Source of the DNA: Myxococcales bacterium 68-20
GTDB lineage: Bacteria > Myxococcota_A > Polyangia > Polyangiales > Polyangiaceae
Assembly (NCBI GenBank): GCA_001899635.1
Contig: MKVQ01000019.1
Coordinates: 169,858-233,857 of the forward strand
Length of the DNA: 64,000 nucleotides
Reading direction: 5' to 3'
Shown piece by piece: positions 52,408-60,936 of the stretch. The notes under the pieces were generated by a model. It did not search any database. It was given only the letters and a program-made list of their open reading frames with translations, and was not told where the DNA came from. A program made the translations under genes and the position numbers. Each line of letters starts with the position of its first letter. Positions within the stretch are counted from its first letter, which is position 1.

Positions 52408-52664
52408 ACGTCCTACAGCGAGGAGCTCCGCGGGGAGTCGTCCGGGCAGCGCTTCGAGTGAAGCGAAAGGAGCTGCTCACGCCGCACCATATGCGCGTCG
52501 TGCTCACCGGAAAGCCGCGCCGGATCGGCCTGCCACGGTGTCCGCTCCGGCGCCGCGTTCGAGGTGTCACCATCGTCGCGCAGCAACGGCCGCGCGATCA
52601 GTTCACCGGCGCGAGCGGCGTCTCGACGAGCTTCCGGAACGCCATGCCGCCCGGATACGCATAG
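52404..52664 (+). pseudogene. Siderophore-interacting protein (FAD-binding) N-terminal stump
   Basis: ATG 52404 overlaps the MFS stop (ATGA). The first ~34 residues, notably RVKRKELLTPHHMRVVLTG, match the start of siderophore-interacting/FAD-binding-9 ferric reductases (family form: xVxRKExLTPHMxRVVLxG). From about 52507 the frame continues without homology to 52664 and runs antisense into the 3' end of the IgGFc-binding-like gene. The FAD and NAD(P)H domains (~230 residues) are absent. A deletion or rearrangement has removed the gene body; the stump is not functional as a reductase. Confidence 0.65.
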
Positions 52665-54397
52665 CTCGAGGCGTAGCCCCAGCCCCAGAGGGTCGCGGAG
52701 AACGCACCCTCGCTCCGCATGCGCTGGAGACCCGTCCTGCACTGCTTGTCGCCGAACGAGTCGCCGGGACCGAAATTGCGCGACAGATCGACACGCCTGT
52801 ACTCGTACTGCCCCGCGTTGTCGATCGGCTTCCAGTCGGGCAAGTTGCCAGCGCACTCGAGCCATACGTCCTTGAAGTCGCCGTGCGTCTTCTTGCGGAC
52901 GATCACGAGCGAGTGCTCCGAGAATGACGAGTCCGCATAGAAGCTGTAGGAGCTCATGTACTGGCCCGAAGGGACGACGTTGACGAATTCCGGATCGCCC
53001 ATGCCATTCGTACTCGGCACATCAGGCTCCGCCAGGCTCGGCCCGCTGCCTCCCGACATGTGCATTCCGAGGTAGAACGGATGTTCGGCGTCGTGTGAGC
53101 GGACCACGAACGCGTCGTTCGAGCGTGCGCGGAACACCGCGAGCTCGCCCGCCTCGAGCGTGAGCGGCGCCCCCGGCGGCTTGACCGGGTCGTACTCGAG
53201 CTCCGTGCCGTCGCGACCGCCGACCATGCGGTACCAGACGATCTCGTCGGTGTTCTTGGTGCGCGCCCGGTAGCCAACACCGACGTACTCCGAGCCCCAC
53301 TGTTCGAAGGCCGGGATCTGCTGCGCGAGCGTATCGCAAGACCCCACCGTCGACGGCAGGAACGTGCACTCATTTCCACCGACGGTCACCGTCGGCCTGT
53401 TGGAGAAGACGAAGCTGCCGGTGAGCTCCTGAGCCTGTGTGATCTGCGCGAACTGGCCCTTCGACAGCATGACCTTCGCCGGCATCCCGGCGGCGGCGCC
53501 CCTGATGCCGTCTCCGCTCGAGACGTCCTTGGTCCCGAAGATCGTGACCTCGGTATCGTCCTCGGCCGCGAAGATCTGCGTCACCGGCCTTCCCATGTTC
53601 GCCTCCCATCCGTTGACGACGACGTGCTCCTTCGCCCATGCGCTCACCGGAAAGACGAGCGTCGCCGTCGGGTAGTGCGTTTCGGCGCCACCGTACGGAT
53701 ACATCCACGTGACGCCGACCGGGACATCGCTCTTCAGGCGGAACGCATCGCCGACGCCCGACGCGAAGGTGCGGAAGTCCGTCTCGAGCGCGGGCTTTGC
53801 CCCCCTCGGGCAAGACGTATGCTCGTTCCTATCACCAATCGAGCGCTGTTTGGTGGGGTCCCAGTCGGCGACGAAGAGGATCGCGCTCTCTCCTGGGGGG
53901 ATGGGCCCTTCGAGCGGCTCGAGGTCGGTGCTGTTCGGCACGGCTCGGAAGAGCGCACCCGACACGTCGAGCTCTGCACCTTTCAGCTCGAGAGACACCG
54001 TGGCCGACTTGTTCGACGCATTGACGACGAACGTCGCGAAGCACGAGCCGATATGTGGCATGTAGCTCCTGGGCATCGTGAAGTAGAAGTCGCAACCGTT
54101 CGAGCTTCGGTCGGCCTCCGCCGCTGCACACGGCTCCTGACACTTGGCGGCGCCGCAGGCGAGATCGTCGGCGCACGTCTCGACCACGCCGCCGGTACAC
54201 GAGTCGATGATCGACCGGCCGTCGAGCGAGCACTGGAGGAAACAGGCCTCTGCGTCCGGAGCTCCTCCCTCGGGCTCCGTCTCGAATGCACGATCGTTCT
54301 GGATGAAGCCGCCGCGATCGTCACCGCAGGCAGCGATCAGCGCGACGACGAAGCCAGAGGCGCCGAACGCGCCGAAGAACGAGCGCGCGCGCCTCAT
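52598..54397 (-). CDS. IgGFc-binding-protein-like lipoprotein
   Basis: 599 residues from ATG 54397, overlapping the upstream RCC1 gene stop. Signal FGASGFVVALIAAC carries lipobox IAAC. A short Cys-rich module (CFLQCSLDGRSIIDSCTGGV, CADDLACGAAKC) precedes a ~450-residue domain typical of IgGFc-binding N-terminal-like proteins: DFYFTMPRSYMPHIGSCFAT, NASNKSATVSLELKGAELDV, AETHYPTATLVFPVSAWAKE, DDTEVTIFGTKDV, GQFAQITQAQELTGSFVFSN, VIVRKKTHGDFKDVWLECAG. The family's role in bacteria is unknown, with adhesion or binding of host/prey polymers often proposed. Last gene of the eight-gene sigma/lipoprotein unit. Confidence 0.87.
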   Translation of the reverse strand: MRRARSFFGAFGASGFVVALIAACGDDRGGFIQNDRAFETEPEGGAPDAEACFLQCSLDGRSIIDSCTGGVVETCADDLACGAAKCQEPCAAAEADRSSNGCDFYFTMPRSYMPHIGSCFATFVVNASNKSATVSLELKGAELDVSGALFRAVPNSTDLEPLEGPIPPGESAILFVADWDPTKQRSIGDRNEHTSCPRGAKPALETDFRTFASGVGDAFRLKSDVPVGVTWMYPYGGAETHYPTATLVFPVSAWAKEHVVVNGWEANMGRPVTQIFAAEDDTEVTIFGTKDVSSGDGIRGAAAGMPAKVMLSKGQFAQITQAQELTGSFVFSNRPTVTVGGNECTFLPSTVGSCDTLAQQIPAFEQWGSEYVGVGYRARTKNTDEIVWYRMVGGRDGTELEYDPVKPPGAPLTLEAGELAVFRARSNDAFVVRSHDAEHPFYLGMHMSGGSGPSLAEPDVPSTNGMGDPEFVNVVPSGQYMSSYSFYADSSFSEHSLVIVRKKTHGDFKDVWLECAGNLPDWKPIDNAGQYEYRRVDLSRNFGPGDSFGDKQCRTGLQRMRSEGAFSATLWGWGYASSYAYPGGMAFRKLVETPLAPVN

Positions 54398-55827
54398 GGG
54401 AGCTTCACCTCCACCGGCTGGAGCACGCTTCCTTTGGGAAGTCCGGCGCCGAGCTGGCCGTCGAAGTTGCTTCCCCAGCAGTAGACTTTCCCATTCGTCA
54501 GGATTGCACACGTCGAATACGGCATGATCTTCACCTCGGCTGCCGGCCCCGGGAGACCGACGACCTGGACGGGTTCGAGCGCGAACTGCTTCGTGCCGTT
54601 CCCCGCCTGACCGGCATTGTTGAGTCCCCAGCAGTACACCGCGCCGGTCACCGATGTTGCGCACCAGCGACGCCTATGGTGGTGCGAAACGCCATCCTCC
54701 CGCACGCCCACCGACCGCGACGTTGCGATGCGTGTGATCGGCTCGGGAGTGTCGACCGCGGTTGGCAGCACGCGTACGTACAGGCTGCTGGAGGTCGCCT
54801 GCGTATCCTTAGCGCCCCAGCACCAGCCGATGCCCTTCGCGACGGCGCACGCTTCTTGTTCGACGGTATCGATCATCGAGACGTGGTCGAGCGACACCTT
54901 CGTGGGCCATCCGTCGGATTCGAACGAGATCGAGCGCCCAATGCCGATGGCCCGACCCCAGCTCTTCAGCGTACCGTCGTCGTCGATCACGAACGTCGCG
55001 GTCCCGACGGCGATGTCCTTGGCCCCGAAGGCGGCCCCAATCGTCTGGGGTGGATTGTTGGACGCGGACGTGGAGATGTCTTCGCCAAGCTGCTGCGCGC
55101 TGTTCGAGCCCCAGCAGGCCACGCTCCGATCGCGGAGGATGGCGCATCCAACGCCTGAGGCGTTGGATGCGATCTTCGTCGCGGGACCAGGGAGCGGCAG
55201 CCGAACGGGGCTGGTCTCCACTGTCGTCGCCGACGCCTCGCTCTGGAGGAAGGGGCCTCGTCCCCAGCAGAAGGCCGAGCCATCGCTGTCGACCGCGCAC
55301 GTGTGGTCGAGCGTCGTGACCTTCGACAACCCCGACACACGCACGGGAACCGGACTGTCACCGATCGTCTCGGGGCTCCCCAGCTGCCCCTCTGCGTTCG
55401 CGCCCCAGCAGACCACGGTGCCGTCGGCGAGCAGCGCGCAATAGCCCTCCGCGAGCGAGGAGGCCGTAGTCGTCGAGAGCGCGATGGCGCAGGGAGCCTC
55501 CTTGCACTCGATGGGCAGCGGCGCGCTGTCGACGACGACGACATCGGCGATGCCGGCGTCGATGACGTCTTCTCGATCGGCCTCGGGCGCGGCATCCATC
55601 GAGCCGTCCGCGTCGCGAGGGTGGGGTTCTCGCGTGTCGTCGTCGCTGCTCGAGCAACTCGTGCTGATGGCGACCACGGTCGAGAGGCTCGTGACGAGCG
55701 CGAGCAGCGCGGGTACGCGCCCGGCGATCGGGCGACGCGTGCGCCCAGCAGTATCGGTATCGCGTGGGCGCGGTTCAGCGACGGCGGCCCGCGCCTCCGC
55801 TTCAAGGAGTCGTCTTGTGGTACGCAT
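54394..55827 (-). CDS. RCC1-repeat lipoprotein
   Basis: 477 residues from ATG 55827, which lies 26 bases inside the upstream gene. The leader ends VTSLSTVVAISTSC, a lipobox-like STSC, then an acidic Asp-rich linker. The rest is a beta-propeller of RCC1 (regulator of chromosome condensation) repeats, each with a Cys-x-L/D-G-x-V-x-CWG core: YCALLADGTVVCWGANAEGQ, TCAVDSDGSAFCWGRGPFLQ, GCAILRDRSVACWGSNSAQQ, ...VTGAVYCWGLNNAGQAGNGT, TCAILTNGKVYCWGSNFDGQ. About seven blades, some divergent. In bacteria such secreted RCC1 propellers are presumed binding platforms; no partner is known. Confidence 0.9.
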   Translation of the reverse strand: MRTTRRLLEAEARAAVAEPRPRDTDTAGRTRRPIAGRVPALLALVTSLSTVVAISTSCSSSDDDTREPHPRDADGSMDAAPEADREDVIDAGIADVVVVDSAPLPIECKEAPCAIALSTTTASSLAEGYCALLADGTVVCWGANAEGQLGSPETIGDSPVPVRVSGLSKVTTLDHTCAVDSDGSAFCWGRGPFLQSEASATTVETSPVRLPLPGPATKIASNASGVGCAILRDRSVACWGSNSAQQLGEDISTSASNNPPQTIGAAFGAKDIAVGTATFVIDDDGTLKSWGRAIGIGRSISFESDGWPTKVSLDHVSMIDTVEQEACAVAKGIGWCWGAKDTQATSSSLYVRVLPTAVDTPEPITRIATSRSVGVREDGVSHHHRRRWCATSVTGAVYCWGLNNAGQAGNGTKQFALEPVQVVGLPGPAAEVKIMPYSTCAILTNGKVYCWGSNFDGQLGAGLPKGSVLQPVEVKLP

Positions 55828-57124
55828 GGCGGGCTCCGATTGCCCAGAGGTTTTGGTTCGAGGTGCCGCGGATCCTGTAGAACGGTGCACTGACCGGCCC
55901 GCCGCTGCGGGAGAGCGTCGAGACCGAGAACGTGCCGTCGTCGCTCCCGCGAAGGACGAGTCCCCACGACGTGAACCAGGTCTCACCGTCACCCCGCCAG
56001 AGCGCAGTCGAGGGGGCTGTCTCGAGGGCGGAACCGGACCCGGGCGCGACCTGCATCGGGACGAGAGACTGCTCGAACGAATATCCGTCGTCCGTGACGC
56101 GAATCGTCGTGGCGTAGACGCCCTCGAAAGTTAGCCCCGCAACTCTGTTGTGGAGCGCGACGTACTCGGTCTTCGACACCGGGGCGATGTCGACGAGCCA
56201 CCCGTTCTTCCCTCGGCCGCCGATGAAGAGCGTCCCCGGACGCTCGGCACACGCAGCGTTGAAGCTGTTCGAGACGACGCTGTCCGCGACGCGTTCCCAG
56301 CCAGCGGCCGACCTTCGGACGACGAGGGGGCAAGTGTAAGACGCGCCGCGATCGCGAGCGCCGACGAACCAGAGGTCGTTCGGTCCGCTTCCGTGGACGG
56401 ACGCGAAGAAGATATGTTCGTTGGCGGCCTCGAGATCGTCGGCAACGTAGACCGCGGCGAAGCTACCGCTAGCCGGATCACGGTGGAAGATCGTGTTGCT
56501 GTAGTACGCATAGACGTCGCCTGCGCCCGTTCCCCAGACGCCGAGCGTCGTGATCGGCTGCCCACTGGCGCGCTGGGTCGGATTCCCGTGACTGTCCGTG
56601 TGGCCGGCGATGTTGTCCGGGAGGGCCTGCTTCGTCCACGTCCACGTGCCGCCGGAGCGTTCGCCGTGAAAGACGTGCGACGGCCCGACCGTGAAGTACG
56701 CCTCGTCGACGTTCGGCGCATGGATACGACCGGCGAACGTGCCGATGCCCGTCGCGTTCTGCGTGCCGTCGTCGATGTATTTCCAGGTGTTCGTCGACTT
56801 CGTCCACTCGAGGACTTTGATGCCCTCGGTCGCGCTCTCGGCGATCGCGAAGGCGACCTCGTCGAAAGGCGCGATGTCGCGGAATACGAGGTCGTCGTCC
56901 GGGAAGCCGGTGATGCACCAGCCGGCGGGGCTGCAGTCGGGCAGACGCGTATCCGGGACGTCGACGTCGCTGTCTGCATCGCCGCCGTCGTCATCACCGC
57001 CGTCGGGGACCGCTGCCGGCGCCGGCGGATCGGCGCGCAGCAAAGCCTCGTCTTCCGAGCTCGCGCACGCAGAGGCGATCGCGACGGATGCGACGGCCGA
57101 CGCGAGGACGATGATCGTTCTCAT
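55802..57124 (-). CDS. Beta-propeller-like lipoprotein
   Basis: 440 residues from ATG 57124 (ATGA overlap with the upstream gene). Signal MRTIIVLASAVASVAIASAC with lipobox ASAC, then a Gly/Asp linker (VPDGGDDDGGDADSDVDVPD). The body shows repeated blades ending in G-x-x-D-x-W/Y patterns: FRDIAPFDEVAFAIAESATE, LGVWGTGAGDVYAYYSNTIF, VHGSGPNDLWFVGARDRGAS, IRGTSNQNLWAIGARHAYHK. These resemble the propeller repeats common in myxobacterial lipoproteins (kelch/YVTN-like). No catalytic residues. It precedes the RCC1 protein, with which it overlaps in coding sequence. Confidence 0.82.
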   Translation of the reverse strand: MRTIIVLASAVASVAIASACASSEDEALLRADPPAPAAVPDGGDDDGGDADSDVDVPDTRLPDCSPAGWCITGFPDDDLVFRDIAPFDEVAFAIAESATEGIKVLEWTKSTNTWKYIDDGTQNATGIGTFAGRIHAPNVDEAYFTVGPSHVFHGERSGGTWTWTKQALPDNIAGHTDSHGNPTQRASGQPITTLGVWGTGAGDVYAYYSNTIFHRDPASGSFAAVYVADDLEAANEHIFFASVHGSGPNDLWFVGARDRGASYTCPLVVRRSAAGWERVADSVVSNSFNAACAERPGTLFIGGRGKNGWLVDIAPVSKTEYVALHNRVAGLTFEGVYATTIRVTDDGYSFEQSLVPMQVAPGSGSALETAPSTALWRGDGETWFTSWGLVLRGSDDGTFSVSTLSRSGGPVSAPFYRIRGTSNQNLWAIGARHAYHKTTP

Positions 57125-58326
57125 GGTTTTCCTCCTAGCGACAGCAGCGCTCCTCGTCCGGCGATCCAGACCTTTCCCGGCGACGGGATCCAGATGCGCT
57201 CGAGCTGCGGGCGTCGTCCGCCGAGGCCGGCGACCTTCACGCGGCTCCAGGTGGTGCCGTCGTAGTGAAAGACGGTGCCCTCGTCTCCGGCGATCCAGAT
57301 GTCGCTCGGCGACGAGCCGGCGATCGCGCGGAGGTGCGCTGTGGTCGGCACTTGATCGTACGCCTCGAAGAAGCGTGGATCGCCGCGCCAGCGGCGCACC
57401 GTGCCGGACGAGCCGACGGCCCAGACGTCGTTCGGCCCAGCGACCCAGACCCCTTGAAGTGTGACCATCGTGTCCGTGTTGAAGCCGGTCAGCGTCGGCT
57501 CGTCGGCCTCGGCGTTCGTGACGCGGAACGCGGCACCTCGCGGCCCTACGGCCCAGACCTCGTCGGCGGAGCGACCGTCGATTCCATAGACCTCCCGGCA
57601 AGGGACGAACCGTCCGCACTTGTCGAGCGTCGCCGGCGTGACGGCGAAGCCTCCGCCGGTGGACGGTCGCAATCGCCAGAGCCCGCCTCGCTCGCTAACC
57701 GTCGCCACGCCGAGCCATAGCGACGTCGACTCCGCGTGAGCCCACGACGTGGACACGCGCCCATTGATTTGTACCCAGGCCGGATGAAGCGTCGCAGAGC
57801 CGAAGAGCGACCAACCACCGGCGGACGGAGCTCCCGCATCGGTATCGAGACCGCGCGTGTACAGTTGTTTTGGATTGTTGAAGGCGATCTCGGCATCGCC
57901 GCGGAGCCAGAGCGCGCTGAACGAATACTGCGTGTCCGTCACGGACGGCTTCCACGAAATGCCATCGAAATGCGCGGCCGCGCCGACGGTACCGACCAGC
58001 CATGCATCGGTCGGCGACCGGGCGGCGATCGCTTGGACGTGAGTCCCCGCATACAGCGTCTCCGACGACGCGACCGCGCCGAAGAGCGAGCTTTCGCAGA
58101 GCGCGTCGTCAGTGCACGCGTCCGGGTAGTACTCGCAGTCGTCGACGCAAACCGAGGCGTCTTCGCCGGTCTCCGCATCGCCGCCTGCGTCGGCCTCCGC
58201 CGACGGCAAGGGCGTGCTCGCGTCGTCCGCGAGAGCAGTGGGCGCCTCGCCGTCGGTCGCGCATGCCGCCAGGATGGCGAGCGTGCACGCCGTCCCGCTG
58301 ACGGTCACGAGCCATGTCGTCCTCAT
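57121..58326 (-). CDS. Beta-propeller-like lipoprotein
   Basis: 401 residues from ATG 58326 (ATGA overlap). Signal GTACTLAILAAC ends in lipobox LAAC. A Cys pair region (SVCVDDCEYYPDACTDDALC) follows the acidic linker. Then clear propeller repeats of the type S/P-x-D-x-W-x-x-G-x-x-G-x-x-x-x-x-D-G-x-x-W: SPTDAWLVGTVGAAAHFDGI, GPNDVWAVGSSGTVRRWRG, SPSDIWIAGDEGTVFHYDGT, SPGKVWIAGRGALLSLGG. Homologous in plan to the next gene downstream, suggesting duplication. Presumed extracellular binding platform. Confidence 0.85.
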   Translation of the reverse strand: MRTTWLVTVSGTACTLAILAACATDGEAPTALADDASTPLPSAEADAGGDAETGEDASVCVDDCEYYPDACTDDALCESSLFGAVASSETLYAGTHVQAIAARSPTDAWLVGTVGAAAHFDGISWKPSVTDTQYSFSALWLRGDAEIAFNNPKQLYTRGLDTDAGAPSAGGWSLFGSATLHPAWVQINGRVSTSWAHAESTSLWLGVATVSERGGLWRLRPSTGGGFAVTPATLDKCGRFVPCREVYGIDGRSADEVWAVGPRGAAFRVTNAEADEPTLTGFNTDTMVTLQGVWVAGPNDVWAVGSSGTVRRWRGDPRFFEAYDQVPTTAHLRAIAGSSPSDIWIAGDEGTVFHYDGTTWSRVKVAGLGGRRPQLERIWIPSPGKVWIAGRGALLSLGGKP

Positions 58327-59534
58327 CGCGTTGGTCCTCCAGCATCCTGAAGCTCGTCGCACGGCTCGACCATGCAGCGGCCGTCGACGCATGCCTGACC
58401 GGCGATGCCGTCGCAAACGATCCCGCACCCGCCGCAGTTCTTCGGGTCGGACGTGATGCGGGTTTCGCAACCATCATAGCGGTTACCGTTGCAGTCGCCC
58501 CAGCCGGCCTTGCACGACGACTCACATCTTCCGTAGACGCAATCCTCGAAGACGTTCTGCCCCGCCGACAAGGTGCAACCGATCCCGCATCCTCCGCAGT
58601 TCTTCGGGTCCGAAGAGAGATCGTGGCAGTCGCCGATCTTGATGACCTCAGAGCCGCCTTGGCTCATGGAGCCCCCACAGAACGTCGTTCCCTGCGGGCA
58701 GTGGCACATCGGGAGGTTTGCGAGCCCTCCGCTCAGACCGCACGTCATGCCGTCCTGGCACTTCACCCCGCAGCCACCGCAGTTTTCGTCGTCCAGAAGG
58801 CTGGTCTCGCAGCCGTTGTCGGTGACGCCGTCACAGTTGGCGAAGAGCCCGGCGCACTTCAAGGCCCCGCACTCGCCGTCGTAACAGCCGAAGTAACTGT
58901 TCGGAGGCACCTCGACGGTCCCGCCGCCATCGCGCGGACAGGCGTTGCCGCACGCGCCGCAGTTCTTGTCATCGTGGGACGGATCGATGCAAGAGAGGTA
59001 GGGCGTCACCCCGCAGTCGAGCTCGCCCGGCTTGCACCCGCACGAAACCTCCTGAGTTTTGAACATGATGCATCGCGTGCCTGCGGAACATTTATTTCCG
59101 CAAGCTCCGCAATTGTCATCGCTGAAAGCGGTCGTCTCACAACCGTTGTCCGGGACGCCGTCGCAGTCGAGCGCGTTACTCAGAATGCAACCCAACACGC
59201 AGCGCCCCTCGGCGCAGTTGAACGTGCCACGGCTGTTTTTCGGCGGGCACTTGTTCCCACATTCTCCGCAGTTGTTCACATCCGTGAGGAGATCGACGTC
59301 ACAGAGGAATTCCGAAGAGGGACAGGTCGTGTGGCCCGCGGGACACCTGTTCGAGGGGCAATACAACGTAGATCCGGACTCCGCGTCGCGGCCCGCATCC
59401 TCCGTGCTCGCGAATTCAGGAGGTGCCTCGCCGTCATCGAGGTACCGTCCAACAACCCCGTTCTCCGTGCATGAAATCACGACCGTCGCGCTGAGAGTCC
59501 CCAGCACGATGGCGAATCGACCGTAGATGTTCAT
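58323..59534 (-). CDS. Cysteine-rich repeat lipoprotein (Stigma1-type)
   Basis: 403 residues from ATG 59534 (ATGA overlap with the upstream membrane protein gene). Signal MNIYGRFAIVLGTLSATVVI ends SC. The mature chain has at least six near-identical blocks built on D-x-x-N-C-G-x-C-G-x-x-C (VNNCGECGNKCPPKN, DDNCGACGNKCSAGT, DKNCGACGNACPRDG, DENCGGCGVKC, PKNCGGCGIGC, PKNCGGCGIVC), alternating with G-x-C-x-x-x-C segments such as DCDGVPDNGCET. This is a disulfide-rich stalk-like surface protein characteristic of Myxococcota, often misannotated as a synthase subunit. Probably rigid and secreted; function unknown. Confidence 0.88.
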   Translation of the reverse strand: MNIYGRFAIVLGTLSATVVISCTENGVVGRYLDDGEAPPEFASTEDAGRDAESGSTLYCPSNRCPAGHTTCPSSEFLCDVDLLTDVNNCGECGNKCPPKNSRGTFNCAEGRCVLGCILSNALDCDGVPDNGCETTAFSDDNCGACGNKCSAGTRCIMFKTQEVSCGCKPGELDCGVTPYLSCIDPSHDDKNCGACGNACPRDGGGTVEVPPNSYFGCYDGECGALKCAGLFANCDGVTDNGCETSLLDDENCGGCGVKCQDGMTCGLSGGLANLPMCHCPQGTTFCGGSMSQGGSEVIKIGDCHDLSSDPKNCGGCGIGCTLSAGQNVFEDCVYGRCESSCKAGWGDCNGNRYDGCETRITSDPKNCGGCGIVCDGIAGQACVDGRCMVEPCDELQDAGGPTR

Positions 59535-60334
59535 CGACTTCCGGCTCGCTTTACCGATTCGAGGAGTGGACTGCGGGGGAACATGCGGACGAAATCGCTC
59601 TTCCGAGTTTCTGCCTCTTCGACGCGACCGATGGCGAAGAGGACGTGAACGCGCAAGCTCTCTCGCTCCTCGGCGAGCTGCCCCGTCGGAAAGCGCGATT
59701 GATGTTCGTCAATCGCGTTTAGCGTGAGGTCGCTCTGCTTCTCGCGCAGGCCGCGGCGGGCCACCTCGAGCACCGCACGCTCTTCGCAGATCGTGCACGA
59801 GATTTCGCTCTCGGTCTTTCGAGCAGGATGCGCACGTTCGACCGGCTTGACCGGCGCCTGCACCGAAGGCAATGCCTCGACCGGAATCGCCGTCACACCA
59901 GCGGTGCTCTCCACGGGCGAATCGAAGGCCGCCTGCGAGCTAACGTCCGTACTGGCAACCGGCGGAGCCTGCGGCTCCGGACTGGCGACAGTCCCTGCCG
60001 CGGATCCTTCCGAGACGACGTTCCAGAGCAGGCTAGCGCCAACGACGAAACATGCGGACATCGAGATCGCGCCCAGGTACCGCCCCAATGTCGGCGCGCT
60101 TCGAGTCGCCGTCGCCGAGCTCGAGACCGCGCTGCCCCCGCCGCCTGAACCGCGCGGACCGAGGTTCAGCGAACGCTCGAGACGAGACCACACACGTTCT
60201 TGTCTCGCCGGTCGACTCGCGTGCGCGCGGCGCTCGCGCGCGAAGAGCGTCGCAAGATCGGAGTCGAGGTCCGGCGTCGCCTCGCCATCTCCCGCCTCCG
60301 AGGGCCCGCGGGGCAAGCGCTCCTGCGTCGTCAC
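59531..60334 (-). CDS. Single-pass membrane protein in anti-sigma position
   Basis: 267 residues from GTG 60334, whose GTGA overlaps the sigma factor stop. N-terminal ~80 residues are cytoplasmic and helical (DLDSDLATLFARERRAHASR, ERVWSRLERSLNL), one membrane helix (YLGAISMSACFVVGASLLWN, ~87-106), a Pro/Ala/Ser linker, then a C-terminal helical part: CTICEERAVLEVARRGLREK, LNAIDEHQSRFPTGQLAEER, VEEAETRKSDFVRMFPRSPL. That C-terminal pattern is TPR-like and common in myxobacterial FecR/anti-sigma-like proteins. No HxxxCxxC zinc anti-sigma motif. I infer it holds and releases the sigma factor in response to an envelope signal. Confidence 0.8.
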   Translation of the reverse strand: MTTQERLPRGPSEAGDGEATPDLDSDLATLFARERRAHASRPARQERVWSRLERSLNLGPRGSGGGGSAVSSSATATRSAPTLGRYLGAISMSACFVVGASLLWNVVSEGSAAGTVASPEPQAPPVASTDVSSQAAFDSPVESTAGVTAIPVEALPSVQAPVKPVERAHPARKTESEISCTICEERAVLEVARRGLREKQSDLTLNAIDEHQSRFPTGQLAEERESLRVHVLFAIGRVEEAETRKSDFVRMFPRSPLLESVKRAGSR

Positions 60335-60918
60335 CGCGGACTTCCTTTCCCGTCGATGACTTTTTCGACCTCCGACAATACCTGCCGGAGATCGGCCCGC
60401 GCGAGGCGCAGACGTGAATAGGCCGTATTGAGTGGAAGCCCCAGCACGTGAGCGATTTCGGGCATCGTGTATTCCTCGAGATCGTGCATGACGAGAATGG
60501 CTCTCTTCTCTTCCGAGAGCGTGGCGAGCGCACGTCGCAGCGACCAGCGCGCTTCGAGATCGACCGAATCGACGAGAGCGCGGTCCTCGAGCGTCTCGTC
60601 ATCGAGGATCTCGCGCTGGTAGCGCGGCCTCTGGCGATAGCTGGAAGCTACGCGGAGAGTGATGCCGAAGAGCCACGGCGGCATCGGGCGCGCGCGGTCG
60701 TACTCGTGCAAGTTGCGATGCACGACGATGAAGACCTCGTGCGCGTAGTCTTCGAGCTCACGCTCGCGAACGCCGAGACGGCGGAGGTTGCGACAGACGC
60801 GCAAGAAGTGCTCCTCGAAGACGGCGCGAAACAGGCGCTCCTCCTCCGAGGGTTCCCCAGCGACGACTGCACCTCTCTCCACAGTACGTTCTTGCGGCTC
60901 GCGCTCCGGTTCCGTCAC
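60331..60918 (-). CDS. ECF RNA polymerase sigma factor
   Basis: 195 residues from GTG 60918. Region 2: LFRAVFEEHFLRVCRNLRRL, RELEDYAHEVFIVVHRNLHE, YDRARPMPPWLFGITLRVAS (the W-LF-I core recognised in ECF sigma 2.3/2.4). Region 4: ALATLSEEKRAILVMHDLEE, YTMPEIAHVLGLPLNTAYSR and LRLARADLRQVL (helix-turn-helix). Two-domain ECF of normal length. Overlaps the putative anti-sigma gene and starts 18 bp after the envelope protein gene. It probably activates this operon; no promoter motif could be fixed. Confidence 0.93.
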   Translation of the reverse strand: MTEPEREPQERTVERGAVVAGEPSEEERLFRAVFEEHFLRVCRNLRRLGVRERELEDYAHEVFIVVHRNLHEYDRARPMPPWLFGITLRVASSYRQRPRYQREILDDETLEDRALVDSVDLEARWSLRRALATLSEEKRAILVMHDLEEYTMPEIAHVLGLPLNTAYSRLRLARADLRQVLSEVEKVIDGKGSPR

Positions 60919-60936
60919 TCGCCCGGTGCACTTTCC

